60,000 bases of DNA from Takakia lepidozioides (Eukaryota > Streptophyta > Takakiopsida > Takakiales > Takakiaceae), in the NCBI GenBank assembly GCA_030704615.1, contig CM060732.1:9488001-9548000 (forward strand). The letters run 5' to 3'. The notes beneath the pieces were generated by a model, which saw only the letters and a list, made by a program, of their open reading frames with translations, was not told the origin of the DNA and did no database searches. The position numbers and the translations under genes were made by a program. Below are positions 20,789 to 29,987 of this stretch, piece by piece (the stretch's first letter is position 1; every line of letters begins with the position of its first letter).

Positions 20789-22049
20789 TATCCGGATGAA
20801 GGCATTTGTCTTCTGGACTTGTTTGGCGGGATCAGCACCGGATTGGCTGCTGTGTTACAAGCAGGTGTACGAGTTCGGCGTTACTTGTATGTAGAGAGGG
20901 ATGAGACTGCACGACGCATTTCACTTTGCCATGTTGCTCAGTTGGTGCAGCGGTACCCTGAGTTGTTGTCGGTGTCTGCAATTCGTGGACATCAACAGGC
21001 CTTGCCAGCAGACATTTCGTTGTGGGGGCGCAGGATTTGGAGCGGGTTGGCTCCATTGATCTGGTAGTGGCAGGTTGGCCCTGCCAAGGGCATTCATCAG
21101 CGGGGCATGGCAATGGATTGCGAGACTCGAGGTCGGGTCTGTTTTGGGAGATGGTGCGGGTTTTGCGCCACTTGCAGCTTCATCAAGCTATATCTCCAGC
21201 ATACATCTTAGAGAATGTGCCACTGATGGGCGATTCTCGGACCAGGGTGATGGCCAGTGTGCATCAAGTCCGGTCGTGGCTTGGGTCAGCAGTGTTGCTA
21301 GACGCAGCTACAGTGGGGTCACGGGCTCATCGTCCACGGCTATGGTGGACTAACTTGATGCCACCCGCACTGCTCAAGCGTGCATTTGATGGGGTGCAGC
21401 GGCCAGCACATCTCACAGTGGATAACATTCTGGACACAGGGAGGCAGTCTCAAGCGTGAGACACGATGACCGTTCACCTTTGGCAGTGGTCAACAAGGTG
21501 GGTCAACCACGAGCAGCATTACCTACACTGCTCAGCTTCCCAGGATCGCATGCTTTCCAGGATAGTGGACCTGGCCTCCTGTGGGATGCTCAGTTGCAGC
21601 AGTTAGTGGAGCCTAATTCTGACGAGCGTGAGCGGGCAATGGGTTTTACCACTGGTACCACGGCGGTGTCGTCTCTTTCTGAGGCATCACGGCATCAAGT
21701 GTTGGGGCAAGCAATGGATCTCAATTGCTTGACATGGATTATCTGCTTGGCTTTGGCTGAGCAACGCAGAGTGCGGAGTACACTTCCCTCAATGGTCTCT
21801 CTGCCTACCGAGACGGTACATGCAGTGAGTGGGGGCGAGCATGTGAGGACCGCGGGGTGCATGCATCCATGGCACACGTGGGAGGTGCTCGAGGTTCAGA
21901 GGGAGTTGGCAGCCAAGGCGGCTGTGATGGATGAGGTTGGGGATTCTTCTCGGGTTGAGGAGGTCCTCAAGGATGAGATGATGGGGCAGGATGAGGCCTT
22001 GTCATTGACTGAGCAGGCAGGGAGTACTGCTCAAGAGGTTGCAACATAG
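20789..22049 (+). pseudogene. C5-cytosine DNA methyltransferase domain inside Ty3-B pol
   Basis: Transfers methyl from S-adenosylmethionine to cytosine C5. Motifs occur in canonical order: motif I LLDLFGGISTGLAAVL (Asp codon 20816), motif IV VVAGWPCQGHSSAG (catalytic Cys codon 21082), motif VI YILENVPLMG (Glu 21211), motif VIII SRAHRPRLWWTN (21319), motif IX ERERAMGFTTG (about 21628) and motif X RHQVLGQAMDLN (about 21689). The order differs from plant DRM enzymes, so capture from a DRM gene is unlikely. It lies between protease and RT. Frameshifts near 21020 and 21440 and TAG stops at 20786 and 22047 break it, but every catalytic residue remains. Related methyltransferase-bearing retrotransposons are known from charophyte algae and dinoflagellates (de Mendoza and colleagues, 2018). 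Confidence 0.9.
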
Positions 22050-22079
22050 CAACCACTGGACGCGTCCTCTACCTCTAAG

Positions 22080-23550
22080 CCCACTGGACTTAAGGTTGCA
22101 ATTACGGAGGACAATTGGGAGCCTGACATTGGACCCATTGTCACCGGAGGAGAGAGACGACGTATACGGCAATTCCTGAGGGCTTACAAGAATTGCTTTG
22201 CCTTCAGTTTGAAGGACTTGAGAGCACTGAAGGGTCAAGAGATCCGTATTGAGTTGGCCACTGACACGCCAATCTTTCGGAGACCCTATAGATACAGTGA
22301 CATGGAGAGGTCTTTGATTCAGATGAGGACTCAAGATCTCTGGGAGGCAGGTTTGGTGGAGCTCTCTGGGGGAGAGTATGCTTCAGCCACAGTGATGCCA
22401 GCCAAGAAGGATGTCTATGGCAATTAGACGGAGAGACGTATGTGCGGTGATTACCGGCCTGTAAATCGTCAGACCAAGTCCGATAAGTATGCCATGCCAA
22501 CACCAGATGAGATCTTTGATGCCATCGGGCATGCTAAGGCCTTTAGCACTTTGGATTTACGATCCGGATATCACCAGTTGCCAATCAAGGAGGCGGACAA
22601 GCAAAAGATGGCATTCTGGGGGATCAATGAGCACGGCAAGGATTGCCTATATCAGTGGCGGTTCTTACCATTTGGGCTTAAGAATGCTCCTGCAGAGTTT
22701 CAGAGAGTCATGGATAGGATTCTAGCAGGGGTGGACTTTGCTCGGTGCTACATAGATGACATTATCATCTTTAGTGTTACGATGGAGGAGCATGAGAGAC
22801 ACCTTCAGGTGGTATTGGAGCGCTTGAGAGCGCACGGATTGAAGTTGCATCCGGGAAGTGCAAGTTTTTCCACAACCAGATTGAGTATCTGGGTCACATG
22901 ATATATCCTGGAGGATTGGGGGTACAGCAGACTAAGGTAGAGGCCATTGCCCAAATTCCACGCCCCACGGATGTGAGCCGAGTTCGAGCTTTCATGGGGT
23001 TGGCAAACTATTATAGACGGTTTGTCAAGGGATTTAGCACCATTGCAAAGGCTCTAACCAAGCTGACCAAGGTGGACCAGGAGTGGCAGTGGGAAGATGA
23101 GCAGGAACGAGCTTTTCAAGAGCTCAAGGCGAGGTTGACCTCGGCGCCTATCTTGAGACGACCTATCAGGGGGCGTCCCTTTCAGCTGCATACGGATTGG
23201 AGCATGCTGGGGCTTGGAGCGGTGCTCACACAGGTGGATGATGAGGGAAGAGAGTTCGTAGTGGCTTATGCTAGCCGCTTGAACAACGCTGCAGAATCTA
23301 AGTATAGCTCATATGAGGGGGAGTGCTTAGCTGCAGTGTGGGCCGTGGCACACTTCAGGTGCTATCTATACGACAATCTTTTCAGCCTTGTCATGGATCA
23401 CCAGCCACGCAAGTGGTTGATGGAGTCAGACAAGCTTACGGGGAAGCTTGCACGGTGGGCACTTATACTCCAGGAGTATGACTTTCAGGTTGTGCATCGA
23501 CCGGGTTTGGTCAATCGGGATGCGGATGGATCGAGTCGCAATCCATGCAT
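22080..23550 (+). pseudogene. Ty3-B reverse transcriptase and RNase H
   Basis: RT copies element RNA into DNA; RNase H removes the RNA strand. RT motifs are PIFRRPYRYSDMER, ASATVMPAKKDVYGN, CGDYRPVNRQT, FSTLDLRSGYHQLPI, WRFLPFGLKNAPAEFQRVM and the active site YIDDIIIFS (22749). The frame shifts near 22855 and continues with VRAFMGLANYYRRFVKGFS and an RNase H domain (LHTDWSMLGLGAVL, YASRLNNAAESKYSSYEGE, LVMDHQPRKWLM, VVHRPGLVNRDADGSSR). A TAG at 22425 interrupts the fingers. Otherwise it has the usual Ty3 length. Confidence 0.92.
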
Positions 23551-25182
23551 GAGCCAGCAGGATGACACTGGAGCTCGGTGGCATGGTGAGACGGACGAGG
23601 AGATGGTGCCGGGATGGCACGCATCTGCATTTTTGTGTATCTTGGCATCGGGAGGTCAGATTGGACCTACAACAGGGATGACTGTAGACGGAGTGTCTGA
23701 GGACCCTAAGGCTAGTGATGAGCTAGGTGGTGCCAGAGATATACATGAGGATTCGGCTGTGTTGGACTACCTCCACATGGGAGACACGGCAGCCATTGTG
23801 ACTGCCAGGGAGAGGGGTCGGATCCTGCAACGAGCCAAGAGGTTCAAGTGGGATGGGATACACCTACTTCAAGTGTGGGAGGATGGTCGGGTGAGGATTG
23901 TGCCTCACCCCACACAGCGTGCACGGTTAGTGCGGCATGCCCATGAGGAGTTGGGGCATTTTGGAGTGCGACGCACTCACAGTTTACTGCAGGGGCAGTA
24001 TTGGTGGCGTGGTATGCATACAGAGGTGCAACAGTTCGTGGCTAGGTGCATGGTGTGTGACAGGGTGCGTGCTTCATTCAACGCCCCTACACCACAGTTG
24101 CATCCTTTGCCAATCATGGGATTGGGCTACAGGTGGAGTCTTGACTTCGCAGGACCGTTGCCACTGACTATGCGCCACCACAGATATGTGTTGGTGATGG
24201 TGGAGCACTTCTCCAAGTGGATTGAGTTGGTTCCATTGCCTGACAAGGCTAGTGAGGGGGCTGCGTATGCATTCTTGGATCGTGTGCTTAGCCGATTTGG
24301 TGCTCCAGCTGAGGTACTCACGGACCAAGGGAGAGAGTTTTGGGGGAGTTTCAGGCTTTGTGTGATAAAGCCTTGATAGACCACCGCACCACTTCTCGGG
24401 ATCATCCTGAGGCCGATGGCTTAGCAGAGAGAGTTGTTCAAACGGTGAAGAGGGGTTTGCGCAAGTATGGCTTGCAGAAGGGACACCTAGGAGATTGGGA
24501 TCTTCAGGTTCCTTGGTTAGCCATGGGCTACAGGTTCAGCAAACAAGCATCACTTGCCTCCTTCTCACCATATTTCCTTCTCTTTGGCCGAGAGCCGGAT
24601 TTGCCTGCAGCCATTCGTAGGGACACTACTCAAGTCTTTAACCTTGACGATCCGGACGTGTGGGTACGTGCATGTGATCAGCATGCAGAGTTGTTCAAGA
24701 AAGTCATGCCCATGGCTTTTGAGAACCTTGCCATTGCACAGCACCGTGATACGTTGAGGTATGCCACTATACGTGGTGGAGGATATCGTCCTGGGGTTCG
24801 GAGGTTTAGCCCTGGTGACTATGTTTATTTGCAGCAGACTGCTCCTACGACTCTAGATGTTACTGCAGGGCGTGTTATTCTGAGGGTTCGAGAGGTGTTG
24901 CCCTCAGGGGTCCTGATCTTGGAGGGTCGGGATGGCATGACTTGGAAGGACCATGTGCGTAATTGTGCGCCATGTCACCTTCCCAATGTCGATGGCAGAG
25001 TTGACCCAAACTTGGCAGTGGTACCTGCAGGTTTGAGGTGCATGCTCTGTGGGTCTGCCAAAGGGGCAGCCACCATGCTGGTGTGTGATCGATGCTCAAG
25101 GGGTTGGCATATGGGATGCTTGACACCACCTCTTGAGAAGGTTCCTGACGGAGATTGGTTGTGTCCACACTGCTTGGGATAG
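23551..25182 (+). pseudogene. Ty3-B integrase with C-terminal PHD finger
   Basis: Integrase inserts element DNA into chromosomes. The N-terminal zinc-binding region is HEELGHFGVRRTH...CMVCDR. The catalytic triad is in WSLDFAGPLP (D), EVLTDQGREFW (D) and DHPEADGLAERVVQ (E), with one frameshift near 24345 between the second D and the E. The chain continues through an SH3-like C-terminal region (RRFSPGDYVYLQQT, LRVREVLPSGVLIL) and ends in a PHD-type zinc finger (25039-25173) where chromoviruses carry a chromodomain. The stop is TAG at 25180. Confidence 0.92.
25039..25173 (+). other. PHD finger at the end of Ty3-B integrase
   Basis: The Cys4-His-Cys3 pattern is complete: CMLC, then CDRC, WHMGC and WLCPHC, with the aromatic residue before the last pair. 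PHD fingers read histone H3 tails, often by H3K4 methylation state. Fused to integrase it could steer insertion to particular chromatin (inference). Confidence 0.88.
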
Positions 25183-25430
25183 TGGCAGTGGACATGACTG
25201 GAGGCAGCTAACAAGACATGGGAGGCCAAGCTCATATGAGTCAATACATGAGATCCCAAGCTCAAGTTCACAGGTTGCAAGACGGCGACTAATGATGGGG
25301 CAACTCTTGCACCCGGCCTCTTGATCTATCGAGTTTGAGTGTAGTAGGGATAGTGGTGGAGGACTTAGTGAGGCTATGGTCACTATCACATCTTGTGGCT
25401 ACCTGGACTTAGAGGGACCTAAGCACCAGC

Positions 25431-25441
25431 TAGGGGGGCGA
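25431..25441 (+). other. Ty3-B polypurine tract
   Basis: TAGGGGGGCGA immediately precedes the right LTR and would prime plus-strand DNA synthesis. Its position fixes the LTR start at the TGTGTGGACT of 25443. Confidence 0.75.
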
Positions 25442-25442
25442 T

Positions 25443-25949
25443 TGTGTGGACTAGTGACTGCCATAGTGGGCAGCATAGTGGCAGCCTAGTGACTGACTAG
25501 TTGTAGCCTAGTGGTTGGACTAGTGGCTGGACTAGTGGTGGACTAGTGGTATACTAGTGTATGGTGTGCACATGTGTTGTGTGGTTTTGGACAGCGATGT
25601 AGTTGTGTAGCGATATGTATGCGCACGACAGCTGTCAAGTTATTTTACCACTAGTGTGAAACTAGCTAGGAAATAGCTAGCTTTTACATATTGACATTTG
25701 GGATTGGCCCAAGTGTCAATCCAGGGGTCAAGGCAGATTTAGGCCCTGGAGTGGTTATCTTCACGGCAAGCGCGGGAGGCTCATCTTTCTCGAGTTGAGC
25801 CTCACCGCGCCTAGCTATGGCGCCGTAGTGTGGATTCCCCATGGCGTGGGGTGCACTTGGCTTGACTTGTATTTGAGTGATGAGGTTATATATGCACGAG
25901 TTTATGCTTCAGATTTGTGAGCTCGTGCTTGTATTCTTCTTCTTTATCA
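25443..25949 (+). repeat. Ty3-B complete LTR (507 bp)
   Basis: Runs from TGTGTGGACTAGTG to TCTTTATCA, with TG...CA ends, after the polypurine tract. The first 188 bp (25443-25630) recur at 25951-26138 and the last 319 bp recur at 14512-14830. Confidence 0.88.
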
Positions 25950-25950
25950 T

Positions 25951-26138
25951 TGTGTGGACTAGTGACTGCCATAGTGGGCAGCATAGTGGCAGCCTAGTGA
26001 CTGACTAGTTGTAGCCTAGTGGTTGGACTAGTGGCTGGACTAGTGGTGGACTAGTGGTATACTAGTGTGTGGTGTGCACATGTGTTGTGTGGTTTTGGAC
26101 AGCGATGTAGTTGTGTAGCGATATGTATGCGCACGACA
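25951..26138 (+). repeat. Ty3-B extra LTR half (first 188 bp)
   Basis: A copy of 25443-25630 with one A/G difference. It joins the complete LTR through a single extra T, an LTR-LTR junction as found in two-LTR circles, and ends GCGCACGACA at the right flank of the insertion. Confidence 0.9.
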
Positions 26139-26347
26139 ATGCCGTGGCCCTTCCGGCGAGACATTTTTGCTTCTAGCGCACAGCGCTCCTGGACATGTAT
26201 TGCACAAATCTTTGGAATAAGATGCATCATGTTGTTGTTAATGGTGTAGGGTTTTGGTTGTGAATATTTGTGTATGAGAAATATACGATACGATGCTAGG
26301 GATATAGTGCAGTCGATGTCATTTTACTGCCCAAATGACAAGTCAAG

Positions 26348-26890
26348 AGCCGGAGCGCAGATCGATCCGGCTGAAATACTTCGCTCCTGCCAACCGATCG
26401 AAAAGGTCGTCGATCCTTGGCAAAGGGTACCGGTTTTTGATAGTCACCTTATTCAAAGCCCTGTAATCGACACACATCCGCAGCGTCCCATCCTTCTTGT
26501 CTGCGAATAGCACCGGGGCTCCGTAAGGTGACTTACTCGGCCGGATGTACCCCTTTGACATTAGATCTTTGAGCTGAGTCTTCAGCTCGACCAACTCTTT
26601 GTGGCTCAACCGGTAGGGCACCTTGGCAGGCGGTTCCGATCCCGGTATCACCTCAATCTTGTGGTCAACTCCTCTTCGCGGTGGCAAGCCGCTTGGTAAA
26701 TCCTCCGACATCACATCCTGGTATTTCTCCAAAATCCCCTTGATCCAATCTGGGCTCGGCTCCCCATCGCCTTCTCTCTTCACTTCTCTAATGTAAAGCA
26801 AAAACTGGGGCTCGTGTGCCTCCTCCACGGCCCACTCCCTTACTGACAGAAGGTTTATTCGCCCTCCCACGGGTTTGGGCGTTTCCGACT
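26348..26890 (-). pseudogene. Ty3-A protease/RT fragment captured in CACTA-1
   Basis: The minus strand is colinear with Ty3-A 30470-31015, reading [51 protein letters not shown] and [18 protein letters not shown]. It lacks LTRs and begins and ends abruptly, so it is a transferred piece rather than an insertion by retrotransposition. It is uninterrupted over 180 codons and has CGA where the Ty3-A copy has a TGA stop. Confidence 0.9.
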
Positions 26891-27899
26891 GAGGCATAGG
26901 TAGTTTTGCTTTAACAAGGATAGGTTGAAGTTAGGACAGATGTGTTGCTAGTATAATAGCTAACTTTCAAGAAATCGATGAACTGAGATTGATTGAATAG
27001 ATAAGTGCGGGCTTTGATTGTTATGGTTGTGTTAGGAGTGTGCTTAGGCCCTTCAGCTTTTAGCACTGTGTTTATTGCCCTTTAAACATCTGTTCTGTAC
27101 ATGCAGGTTGAGAGTGGGGAGGAGCTGCTGACACACAGTAGTACCCACAGTTGTGGAGTAGAGGCACAAACGGCCCTCAAACATTGTCAGAGGCCAAGAG
27201 ATAACGCGACAGAGAGACATGTGCAGGGCTATCCACAGCTTATGGAGTACCAGCATGGAAACATGTAAGAGACTCATTGTGGTTTATTCCTTGACACAAG
27301 ATCAAGGACAATGTGGTGAGCGCACCTTCTTCAACCTTTTGGCAGTCTGTTTTGCCCTCTCATCATTAGGGTTGGGGTATTTGCTGGAAGAACTTCACGC
27401 TGTCAGTATGAACTGAAGGACTGTCAGGCAGAGATAACTGAAAGACTAGGGATACAGGTCCAGATTCATCCAAGAGGACCGGGTTTTAGATGTAAGATTA
27501 CTTCTGATTCCCTGTGGATCAATAGCTACAAGAAATCTGCGTGGGTAGATGGTCAACTGGAAACATAAGCGGCAGCAGCACAATTGATAGAACAAGGCAC
27601 TGCTATTGAAGGCACCTTCAACACATTTCAGCCTGTTTTCCCATGTTATCAGAGTCGTACCTAAATTTTTGTGTTGAATTCTGCAAGTTAGCTGGTTGAG
27701 TGAACCTTTGATTGTTTGGAGTGATTGACATGATACGGCCAACATGTGACAACAGGGAAGTTTCCAGAAACAGGTAACAGAGACGCTCAGAGAAGTTGTG
27801 GAATGGATACTTTTCTGACCACAGTCATCAATGATGGGACAATTGAGGCAAAAAGGTGAATACCTGTGGGATTACAGAGAGTAGCAGATGCAATAGGCC
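26891..27899 (+). other. CACTA-1 internal region with exon-like pieces
   Basis: After TTCTGTACATGCAG near 27103 a frame reads VESGEELLTHSSTHSCGVEA and continues to LMEYQHGNM. Another piece near 27420-27560 reads RLGIQVQIHPRGPGF and DSLWINSYKKSAWVDG, and recurs at 28730-28850. I do not recognise the protein. The block at 27600-27700 is the second copy of the triplicated segment described at 13961. Confidence 0.4.
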
Positions 27900-28520
27900 A
27901 ATGACCTAGGATCAAATGATGGGGGAAGGGGTGAAGCCCAACCACATCATGTTTGTGTGCATTTGCAATGCATGTGCAAGCCTGGAAGCCCTGGAAAAGG
28001 GCAAAGAGGTCCATAGTGACATTGTCAGAGCTAGATTGTAATTCTGAAGTACAATACCCTGGTGGATATGTATCCAAAATGTGGGTGCATCAAGGATGCA
28101 AAGGGAGTGTTCGATAGTATGGCTGAACAAGATATGGTGTCATGGAATGCCATGCTTGCAGGATATGCACAGCAGGGGCGCGAGATGGAGGCAAGACCTA
28201 TGAGCACATGATGGGGGAAGGGGTGAAGTGTAACCAGATCACGTTTGTGTGTTTGCAATGCTTGTGCAAGCCTGGGCAGCCCTGGAAAAGAGCAAAGAGA
28301 TGCATGGTGACATCATCAAATCTGGAATTGCACCTGTCATTCTGAACACTGCCCTGGTGGACATGTATGCCAAATGTGGGTGCATTGAGGATGCAAATGG
28401 AGTGTTCGACAGTATGGCTGAATGACATGTGGTATTGTGGAGTGATGATTGCAGGATATGCATAGCAAGGGCGCGGGATGGAGGCTTTGGAGACTTAGGG
28501 GCAAATGACAAGAAGTTGTG
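27900..28520 (+). pseudogene. Second cluster of PPR fragments in CACTA-1
   Basis: The pieces GEGVKPNHIMFVCICNACAS, LEALEKGKEVHSDIV, then ALVDMYAKCGCIEDANGVFD and a third partial unit occur in several frames. They are closely similar to 13010-13960, so either the captured gene was long or it was duplicated inside the transposon. Not translatable as one protein. Confidence 0.82.
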
Positions 28521-28589
28521 GAATGATTACTTTTCTGACCCCAGTCAATGGTGGGACGACTGAGGCAAAAAGGTGAATGCCTGTTACAT

Positions 28590-28962
28590 TTCAGAGAGTA
28601 GCAGACGCAATATCAGCATAGGAACTAGTGTGATAAGCTGAGTTGGGTGTTTCCTAGACAAATATAGGCTGCTGCTAGCAACAATGCAAGGATGAATGCA
28701 TCATTTGTGCATAGGCATGGATACCTGAAGGAGCAGAGATAGAGTGTGGGTCCAGATTCATCCAAGGGGGTCAGATTTCAAGCACAAGATTACCTATGAT
28801 TCCCTGTGGATCAATAGCTACAAGAAACCTGCATGGGTAGAATCTGATGGTCTATTCCGTGGGACTCAATCTGTCACTGAAGTCTTGCATTATGAGGATC
28901 AGAAATGCTTGGCAGCTTACCTGCACGAGGCCTTGACCTTTAGGCAATCCCCTGAGCAATAG
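28590..28962 (+). pseudogene. Third copy of the CACTA-1 block with a 72-codon open frame
   Basis: From 28744 an open frame reads VQIHPRGSDFKHKITYDSLW, then INSYKKPAWVESDG and EVLHYEDQKCLAAYLHEAL, ending at 28962. Its first half matches 27440-27560, and the DNA also matches 14180-14280. It could be an exon of the CACTA-1 accessory gene. No domain recognised. Confidence 0.4.
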
Positions 28963-29066
28963 TTGCGTTTGGGCTGCTATTGTATGTAGCTGGTTGCTAG
29001 TCCAGCACTTCTAAGGAGTTTTGATATATACTTCTATGTATTTGGGAGTTGGGATGATAGTTCAAG

Positions 29067-29291
29067 GTGGGAGATCATGTTCGGCTACTTGATGTCAACA
29101 GCAAACGCACCAAGGTTGGATGTGGACTTTTTGTTGGTCTGCAAAGGAGCATGGTGGGTGACGGGTACCCTGTGGTGCCACTCCATTATGCTGCTATATC
29201 CATCAAAGAGGCAAGCATAAGTAATTCTCCTCTGAGAGAGTTGGGGCAGGTGAAACACCACAATTTGGAGCCTGAAGCTCCCGAAACATGA
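29067..29291 (+). CDS. Possible TNPA-like C-terminal exon of CACTA-1
   Basis: After a TAGTTCAAG acceptor-like sequence the frame reads VGDHVRLLDVNSKRTKVGCG, continues with GLQRSMVGDGYPVVPLHY and AISIKEASI, and ends at 29291. En/Spm second proteins end in a small beta-rich domain of the kind V-x-L-x(4-6)-T-x-V-A-x-G followed by V-x-V. The resemblance is only suggestive. Its position close to the right terminus, in the + orientation and followed by AT-rich DNA with AATAAA signals near 29610-29630, fits. Confidence 0.35.
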   Translation: MGDHVRLLDVNSKRTKVGCGLFVGLQRSMVGDGYPVVPLHYAAISIKEASISNSPLRELGQVKHHNLEPEAPET

Positions 29292-29689
29292 TGCAATGTA
29301 GTTGAAAATATGCCACCGTGGTGATATATAAATAGAACTCTTCAATTGTAGGAGTACTAGTGGACTGCTGCCCCTATGTGGGCTTGGGTTTTTGGAACTT
29401 GTAGCTTTTGAGGCTTGGTTATTTATCCATGTGGCCTTTCAGGCTTCTTGATTGTAGAGCCTTTGTCGCATCCATGGGAACATTTTTCCCATTGGATTTT
29501 TGCAGTATGAGTGACATTCCAGAGACAATCTATGTATTTGTGTGAAATTCTTTCATTCAATTAAATATATTGCTTTGTATATTTAAACACATCTGAATAT
29601 CAAAACGATAAATAAAATTTACATGAAATTAATAAATAAAATAGCATTAATGGTTTTATAAACTAATTGAATAAAGACACGTGTTAGAT

Positions 29690-29984
29690 GACCTACCATA
29701 ACCAGAACGAAGCTATAGTGATGGAGTCATATTTGTAGTCATGAAATATGCCACATGCTACCCTCAGTGATGTAGTGAGTAGTGATATAGTCATAAATGT
29801 AGTCATATACATCCATGGGGTCACACGTGTCTGCAGTGATGCCCATCACTTCGCACTTATCACTCCGCAGTGATGGTAGAACTGACTTCGTGTTTGTCAC
29901 TGCATAGTGATGTAGTCATAATCGCACTTATCATTGCAAATGTAGTGATATTTGCAGTCATAAAAACGATAATCTGTACTAGTG
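29690..29984 (+). repeat. CACTA-1 right terminal and subterminal repeats
   Basis: At least five TAGTCAT motifs, the inverse of the left-end ATGACTA, lie between 29735 and 29962, together with GTGATGTAGTG/AGTGATG repeats. The end itself is ATCTGTACTAGTG at 29984, followed by the CAC duplication. Confidence 0.88.
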
Positions 29985-29987
29985 CAC

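Larger units (their letters stand above)
14512..26138 (+). mobile_element. Ty3-B, Ty3/gypsy retrotransposon with DNA methyltransferase and PHD finger
   Basis: Coding order is gag, protease, C5-cytosine DNA methyltransferase, RT, RNase H, integrase, PHD finger. End structure: half LTR (14512-14830), internal region, polypurine tract, full LTR (25443-25949, TG...CA), then a repeat of the first LTR half (25951-26138). This is what a two-LTR circle gives when opened inside one LTR. Flanks show CAATGC on both sides, read either as a 5-6-bp duplication or as a 2-bp one with no loss. The 319-bp shared LTR parts differ at one position and the 188-bp parts at one position, so insertion was recent. All ORFs are nonetheless interrupted. 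Confidence 0.9.
12413..29984 (+). mobile_element. CACTA-1, 17.6-kb CACTA (En/Spm) transposon carrying host-gene fragments
   Basis: Ends are CACTAGTACA at 12413 and its complement TGTACTAGTG ending at 29984. The terminal inverted repeat extends about 31 bp with three mismatches. The flanking 3-bp duplication is CAC (12410-12412 and 29985-29987), and removing the element restores the Ty3-A reading frame, so the insertion is certain. The content is two blocks of PPR fragments, a thrice-repeated unknown block, a minus-strand Ty3-A scrap, Ty3-B (11.6 kb) and a possible TNPA-like exon near the right end. No TNP2 transposase is present, so it would need a helper. Without Ty3-B it is about 5.9 kb. 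Confidence 0.93.

Noticed and set aside
20789-22049. Bacterial contamination or a restriction-modification enzyme
   Set aside because: The domain is colinear with retrotransposon protease and RT and inside LTRs, so it belongs to the element.
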